Positions 57,877-64,000 of a DNA stretch of 64,000 nt are shown one piece after another. The stretch covers positions 70,248 to 134,247 of the forward strand of contig NZ_BFAG01000015.1 of the NCBI RefSeq assembly GCF_002897375.1. The letters are read 5' to 3'. The DNA is from Deinococcus aerius (GTDB lineage: Bacteria; Deinococcota; Deinococci; Deinococcales; Deinococcaceae). Below the pieces are notes generated by a model. That model was given only the letters and a program-made list of their open reading frames with translations, was not told where the DNA came from and did no database searches. Positions within the stretch are counted from its first letter, which is position 1. Each line of letters starts with the position of its first letter. Both the position numbers and the translations under genes were made by a program.

Positions 57877-58410
57877 TTGAAAGACAGATTACGCCTACTA
57901 CAAAAAATGCTCTCGGTGGTGGGGGCCTTGAGTTTTTGTAGTGTGGGCCTGGCCACTACTACCACTAGCAGTAATTTTTCTAGAGCATTGAATACTGCCA
58001 TTGGGGTTCCTGTCGTATCCACTTTGGACCCCAAGCTGCTTGCCGAGAAGAAGCCATTTTTATCTGCGATAGGTAAGGACCTTTCGGGCTACCTAGGGAT
58101 GAAATGTCGAGATGTAGAATACCTGCCCTTTGGGCCTAATATGTCGGCGTTCCCTAAATTTCTCGAATACATGAATTCAAAATACCGTGTCGTGGAGTCA
58201 AGGCGCATAGGAAATAGGAAAAATTATGGCGACGCCGGAGGAAGGGAAGAAATTAACGCGTATTACAAAGTATACCTTAAATCAGGAAAACAGACGCTTT
58301 TTGGCCTAAAAATTTCTACGCTCTACTATAGTTTTGGGCACAATCCTCAAAGCTCTAGTTTCGAGAGTCGAAAACCCTCGGGTGCTGCTGTTTCGATCTG
58401 TAAGCCTTAA
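57877..58410 (+). CDS. Exported hypothetical protein of low GC, inside the paa operon
   Basis: 177 residues. Much richer in A/T than all neighbours and with AT-rich codon use, so probably acquired. TTG start supported by GAGGAGGA seven bases upstream; the ATG at 57907 is an alternative. Signal peptide ending near SVGLA, then about 150 residues without a recognised domain; a stretch PFLSAIGKDLSGYLGMKCRDVEYLPFGPN could be a folded core, and Tyr, Ser, Lys are frequent. It separates paaD from paaZ. Confidence 0.7.
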   Translation: MKDRLRLLQKMLSVVGALSFCSVGLATTTTSSNFSRALNTAIGVPVVSTLDPKLLAEKKPFLSAIGKDLSGYLGMKCRDVEYLPFGPNMSAFPKFLEYMNSKYRVVESRRIGNRKNYGDAGGREEINAYYKVYLKSGKQTLFGLKISTLYYSFGHNPQSSSFESRKPSGAAVSICKP

Positions 58411-58434
58411 GTGTCTACTCGTTTAGGAAGACAT

Positions 58435-60513
<2,079 letters not shown>

Positions 60514-60727
60514 CCGTTTTCGGGGCGGGCCGGGTGGCTGAGGAGAGCTGCCCGGCTGCCCTATGGTCGAGGTTCCTTAGGGAACGGTCATGACGCAGGG
60601 TGAGAACTTCCCCCGAGGGTGGGCTACGTTGAGCGGAGCCCGTGCTGACGAGGCACGGCTCGCCACACGGTTTTCCCCGTCCCGCCGAGCTTGAAGGCGG
60701 CGCGGTTTCCCTGCCCCCAGGAGACGA
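60514..60727. other. Intergenic region after paaZ
   Basis: Contains two small palindromes: GTTCC-TTAG-GGAAC at about 60571-60586, and GCCGGG ... CCCGGC near 60527-60556 (possible terminator without T-tract). A fragment ACGTTGAGCGGAGCCCG at about 60627 resembles the start of repeat R4. No gene found. AGGAGACGA forms the ribosome-binding site of the next gene. Confidence 0.45.
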
Positions 60728-62989
60728 ATGAACGTTTCAGAGCTGATCCAGACGTATTTCGACGCCCCAAGTACCGAACGCCTTGGCCGCGAGGCTGGGT
60801 TGAGCGCCGCCGATGCCGAACAGGTATTGCGCGCCGGATTGCCCTTGCAACTGGGTGCCCTCGCCGACCACGCCCGCACGCCCGGGGGACGGGCCGACAT
60901 CGGGGAGGCCCTCGGGTCCCTGCCCGCCTTTACCAGCGTCGCGGACGCCCTGAGCAGCCCGGAGGGGGCGAGCCAGCTCGGACAGGCGGGCGCACTCCTG
61001 GCCCCCGCCCTGCTGGGCGACCGGGCGGAGAGCATCGCCGGACAGGTGGCGGGCAACCTGGACCGGGGCAGCGTGCAAAGGCTCCTGCACCTGTCCCTCC
61101 CCCTGCTGCTGAGCTTTCTGGGGCAGCGCGGCCTGACCACCGCGAACGTGGGGAGCTTTCTTTCAGAACTTGGGGGAAGACCGGGCGGCGCGGCAGACGG
61201 AGCACAGGTCATCACCGCCACGGGTGGGAGTTCTGCTCCAGCAGGAACCGGTGTCCAGGGGGCAAGCGCGGACACTGGGCCACTCACCCCGGAGGGCCTG
61301 ATCAGCTTCCTGAAAGCTGAGTTCGGCGGAGCGGCAGCAGACCGCCTGGGCCGGGCGGCGGGGTTCAGCGGCGGAACGGCGGCCCGCGCGACCCTGGCCG
61401 CCCTCCCCCTCGTGCTGCACGCCATCGCGGGTAAGGGCAGCACCGGGGAGGGTGCCGCGGACCTTCTCAAACGCAGCCGCGACTTCGACCGCCTGACCGA
61501 GGCGGGCGGCGGGTTGAACGCGGCCCTGCTGAGCGACGCGGCCGAGACTGCGCGGATCGAGGGCCAGGGTCGGGGTCTGATCGGCTCTCTGTTCCCGAAC
61601 GTGGACCGCGTCACGGGACGGTTGGGCTCGGCGGTCGGGGGTTCGGGGGCGAACGCGGGCCGCCTGCTCGCCCTGCTGACCCCGCTGGTGCTGGGACTGC
61701 TCGCTCGCCGTGCGCGGAGCCTGGACGCCCCAGCCTTCAGCCGTCTGCTGGGCGGTCTGGGCGGCGGCCTGACGGGAATGCTCCCCCCGGGAATGACGGG
61801 CCTCGCCTCCCTCCTGACCCCGGTAACGACGGAAACGGTGGTGGCCGCCACGCCGACGGTCAGGGTGACGGAAGCTTCCCCCGCACCGCCTCCAACTCCA
61901 CCCACGGCCCCCCCGACCCCGCCCACGACCGTCACGACGACCACTGAGCGTCGGCGCGGCTTTCCCTGGTGGATTATTCCACTGCTGCTCGTGCTGCTCC
62001 TCGGGGGTTGCTGGCTGGTCCAAAACCGGCAGGGAACGACACCGGCGAGCGGCACTCCGACGGGGGCAACCGGAGATGCGATTCTGGTCACGCGTCCGGC
62101 GCCCGGAGCGACCGTCCCCGCAGACGACTTCGTGATGAGCGGCACGGGCCCGGCGGACGACACGCTCCAGATTGGGGAGGGGGGCCAGCCCGTCGCCAGT
62201 GTTAAGGTCGGCCCCGACGGCAGATGGGAGGCCGCCATTCCCGCCCCGACTCCCGGCGAACACACCTACACGGTGACCGGCCAGGGAGGGGCGTCCGGTG
62301 AAGTCCAGGTCAGCGTGACGGGGACGGACGGCACGGCGACTCCGGGTGGGACGACGGATACGGCCTCTCCCAGGAACGGCACCACTGCGACGGGCGGCAC
62401 TGCCCCGGGCACAGCCGCCGGGGGTGACGCGGGTGGAGCGCCAGCGTTTGCCATCACCGGGCCTGCCGCGGGCGCGCAGCTTCCCGCCGGGGGCTTTACC
62501 TTGCGCGGCGCCGGCACGCCCGGGCAGACGTTGCAGGTCTTCGAGGACGGCACGAGCCTTGGCAACGTGACGGTCGCCGAGGACGGCACCTGGACCCTGG
62601 AGGTGCCCAGTCCCGCAGCGGGCAATCACACCTACAGCGTGCGGGGGCCGGGCGGCGGCGAACTCGGGCAGGTCAGCGCGACGGTTGCGGCGACGACTGG
62701 GAATGCCAGCGCGGCAAACTGCACCCGGGACTATACCCTCAGCATCACCGACGGCCAGACCGTGAGTGAGCCTTTCCGGTTCGGCGGTGTGGGCCAGGGC
62801 GAGGGCTACAGCGTGACCGTCAAGCGCGGCGAGCGCACCGTTGGAACCAAAGCCGTCCGCCTTGACGCCACCTGCGGCTGGAGTTACCAGAGCAGGCCCG
62901 GCCCGGGTGCGGTGACCTACGAGGTTCGCCCGTTGGGACAGGCGGACGCTGCGCCGCTGAGCACCGTAACCCTGACGGTGCAGGATTAA
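60728..62989 (+). CDS. Membrane-anchored protein with two DUF937 domains and Ig-like repeats
   Basis: 753 residues. Residues 1-130 and ~187-345 are DUF937 domains ([37 protein letters not shown] ... and [40 protein letters not shown], each with Leu-rich helices). A Pro/Thr linker (375-410) precedes one membrane helix at about 410-431, then two similar beta-sandwich (Ig-like) domains of about 95 residues ([30 protein letters not shown] and [30 protein letters not shown]), and a C-terminal domain with two Cys. Topology predicts DUF937 inside and Ig-like outside. Function unknown. Confidence 0.85.
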   Translation: MNVSELIQTYFDAPSTERLGREAGLSAADAEQVLRAGLPLQLGALADHARTPGGRADIGEALGSLPAFTSVADALSSPEGASQLGQAGALLAPALLGDRAESIAGQVAGNLDRGSVQRLLHLSLPLLLSFLGQRGLTTANVGSFLSELGGRPGGAADGAQVITATGGSSAPAGTGVQGASADTGPLTPEGLISFLKAEFGGAAADRLGRAAGFSGGTAARATLAALPLVLHAIAGKGSTGEGAADLLKRSRDFDRLTEAGGGLNAALLSDAAETARIEGQGRGLIGSLFPNVDRVTGRLGSAVGGSGANAGRLLALLTPLVLGLLARRARSLDAPAFSRLLGGLGGGLTGMLPPGMTGLASLLTPVTTETVVAATPTVRVTEASPAPPPTPPTAPPTPPTTVTTTTERRRGFPWWIIPLLLVLLLGGCWLVQNRQGTTPASGTPTGATGDAILVTRPAPGATVPADDFVMSGTGPADDTLQIGEGGQPVASVKVGPDGRWEAAIPAPTPGEHTYTVTGQGGASGEVQVSVTGTDGTATPGGTTDTASPRNGTTATGGTAPGTAAGGDAGGAPAFAITGPAAGAQLPAGGFTLRGAGTPGQTLQVFEDGTSLGNVTVAEDGTWTLEVPSPAAGNHTYSVRGPGGGELGQVSATVAATTGNASAANCTRDYTLSITDGQTVSEPFRFGGVGQGEGYSVTVKRGERTVGTKAVRLDATCGWSYQSRPGPGAVTYEVRPLGQADAAPLSTVTLTVQD

Positions 62990-63004
62990 CCTCTTGACTC
63001 GAAG

Positions 63005-63029
63005 AGCCGCTCCCGCCGGGGCGGCTTTT
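63005..63029 (+). terminator. Rho-independent terminator of the DUF937 gene
   Basis: AGCCGC (63005-63010) / GCGGCT (63021-63026) with inner CCC/GGG pairing, then TTTT. Confidence 0.8.
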
Positions 63030-63040
63030 CCCGTTCCCCC

Positions 63041-63787
63041 TCAGCGGCTGACGGTCCAGATGCCCGCAAAGTCCGCAAACTGGGTGTCGGTGTCGGGCGT
63101 CGCGTACGCGCTGATGCTGCCGTCGAGGTACAGGGCGTCTGGACAAGCCAACGTGTCCCGGAAGAACACCGCGAAGCTGTGAAAGTTCACCGGCCCCGCG
63201 CTGACCGCGAAGCGGACCTGTCCGTCCTTACAAACGCCGACCCCACTCCGAACCTTGAAACTCGTTCCTTCCGGGTTGAAGGCTGGATGAAGCCTCCCGC
63301 CCCGCACCAGCAGAGGCCCCGATTGCGTGGCGAAGGTTGGCCGGATGTTCATGCGCCGGTACGCTTGGGTTTCCGTCACACCCGCCCGCTCCCCCTTTAC
63401 CCAGAACACACCGTTGGGAAGCAGGGCAAAATTTCCACCCGAACGGGCGTTGTTGATCCCCACCAGTGTCCGCCCCTGCTCGACGTGAAGTCCGAGTGGC
63501 TCCAGCCCGGGGCCATAGATACCGCTGTTGGTGGCGAACAGCACCCGCACGCCCTCTTTACGCAGCCGCTCCTTGACCTCGTGGAGGGTGCGGTACGGCT
63601 GGCCGGTCGTGGGATTCTTCCAGTGGAGCCGCAGCGTGTCCCGCTTGAGGTCAACCGTTGCCACCGTGTACAGCATTCCGCCCGACGTGATCTGCCGCAT
63701 CTCCAGCCCCGTCGCTTGAGGGCAGGCCGTCAGCGAGCAGGAGAGCAGGGTGATCCACGGGAGCCGGGAGGAGCGGACAGGCGACAT
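63041..63787 (-). CDS. Lipoprotein, phosphodiester glycosidase-like (NAGPA/DUF2233)
   Basis: 248 residues from the ATG at 63787. Signal with lipobox LTAC ([12 protein letters not shown]), then the NAGPA-type domain: [40 protein letters not shown], the [11 protein letters not shown] motif, and the end [20 protein letters not shown] is the uncovering enzyme of lysosomal targeting; bacterial members are thought to act on phosphodiester-linked sugars, substrate not known here. A longer frame to 63958 has no signal and is less likely. Confidence 0.88.
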   Translation of the reverse strand: MSPVRSSRLPWITLLSCSLTACPQATGLEMRQITSGGMLYTVATVDLKRDTLRLHWKNPTTGQPYRTLHEVKERLRKEGVRVLFATNSGIYGPGLEPLGLHVEQGRTLVGINNARSGGNFALLPNGVFWVKGERAGVTETQAYRRMNIRPTFATQSGPLLVRGGRLHPAFNPEGTSFKVRSGVGVCKDGQVRFAVSAGPVNFHSFAVFFRDTLACPDALYLDGSISAYATPDTDTQFADFAGIWTVSR

Positions 63788-64000
63788 GTCCAGCCGATCA
63801 TGCGGCCCTGGCATGAGGTCGGGGTGATCAAAAGCCGCCTGCAACGGCCTCGTGAGCGAGGACTCCCGGCTCGCGGGAATCGCCTTGGGGAGGGCTTGAC
63901 AGGGAGGGAGCGGGCCTGTATCTTTTCTGAGCCTCAGTGGAGGCGAGCAGCATGACAAGCGAAGGACGTGCGAGAAACGCGTAAATACGCCGTTTCATGC
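63788..64000. other. Right edge of the window, no gene called
   Basis: Holds the plus-strand promoter listed next, followed by GGAGG and an ATG at 63954 that opens a frame of only 10 codons (to 63986). Another ATG at 63997 could begin a gene beyond the window. A minus-strand frame from 63998 is open for about 55 codons but without recognisable protein character. Confidence 0.4.
63898..63926 (+). promoter_or_regulatory. Sigma-70 promoter at the right edge
   Basis: TTGACA (63898-63903), 17-bp spacer, TATCTT (63921-63926). Confidence 0.65.

Noticed and set aside
63788..63998. Minus-strand gene starting at 63998 ([12 protein letters not shown]...)
   Set aside because: It looks like a signal peptide at first, but the following residues have no protein character and the frame ends before the NAGPA-like gene; it overlaps a strong plus-strand promoter.

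Overview
The window is GC-rich chromosomal DNA that looks like a member of Deinococcus. Grounds: protein content (trigger factor, TrmFO, PPK1 and TPR/BTAD regulators of Deinococcus type), many genes whose only promoter-like element is a TANNNT box 5-9 nt before the start codon (leaderless transcription), and several families of dispersed non-coding repeats. The genus call is inference; I could not run a search.

Layout. 1-6004: housekeeping genes (two GNAT acetyltransferases, DUF305 protein, MscS channel, YdcF-like protein, tRNA methyltransferase TrmFO). 6251-7971: remnant of an integrated element, a tyrosine recombinase next to tRNA-Asn, truncated by an IS1-family insertion sequence. 8045-13626: YqgE, Lon, an esterase, an acyl-CoA dehydrogenase. 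13803-15752: tRNA-His, tRNA-Leu and trigger factor. 15799-20759: fatty-acid synthesis operon fabH-fabD-(DinB-like)-fabG-acpP-fabF, with a 26-bp palindrome over the -35 box. 20913-27942: a possible uracil-DNA-glycosylase-like protein, PPK1, a tiny exported protein with three ADDYGIA repeats divergent from a TPR/BTAD regulator, pyroglutamyl peptidase and MutM. 28119-35508: NDH-2-type dehydrogenase, a three-subunit molybdenum hydroxylase (form II CoxL type), SlyD and MoeA.

35509-48180: repeat-rich stretch (three same-orientation copies of a ~300-bp repeat) with hemL, a CoA-binding protein, a lipoprotein hydrolase, an amino-acid ABC transporter lacking its ATPase, and a thiamine uptake operon (thiB-thiP-mazE-mazF-thiQ-thiN, leftward) under a TPP riboswitch; a MazEF toxin-antitoxin pair is embedded in it with 4-bp overlaps. 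48230-53852: MarR regulator with MFS exporter, HAD phosphatase with holo-ACP synthase, a single-chain MNT-HEPN (MntA-HepT-like) fusion, an aldo/keto reductase. 54004-60513: phenylacetate degradation genes paaA-B-C-D and paaZ behind a TetR/PaaR-like operator, interrupted by an AT-rich gene of foreign appearance. 60728-63787: a membrane-anchored DUF937/Ig-like protein and an NAGPA-like lipoprotein.

The most unusual candidate system is the exported repeat peptide (23937-24134) facing the TPR/BTAD regulator (24158-26050), whose architecture resembles a secreted peptide signal with its TPR receptor. Other notable items are the fused MNT-HEPN protein, the riboswitch-governed toxin-antitoxin insertion, the fab and paa operators, and a repeat that duplicates the last codons of two adjacent genes. 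No rRNA, CRISPR array or replication origin was seen.
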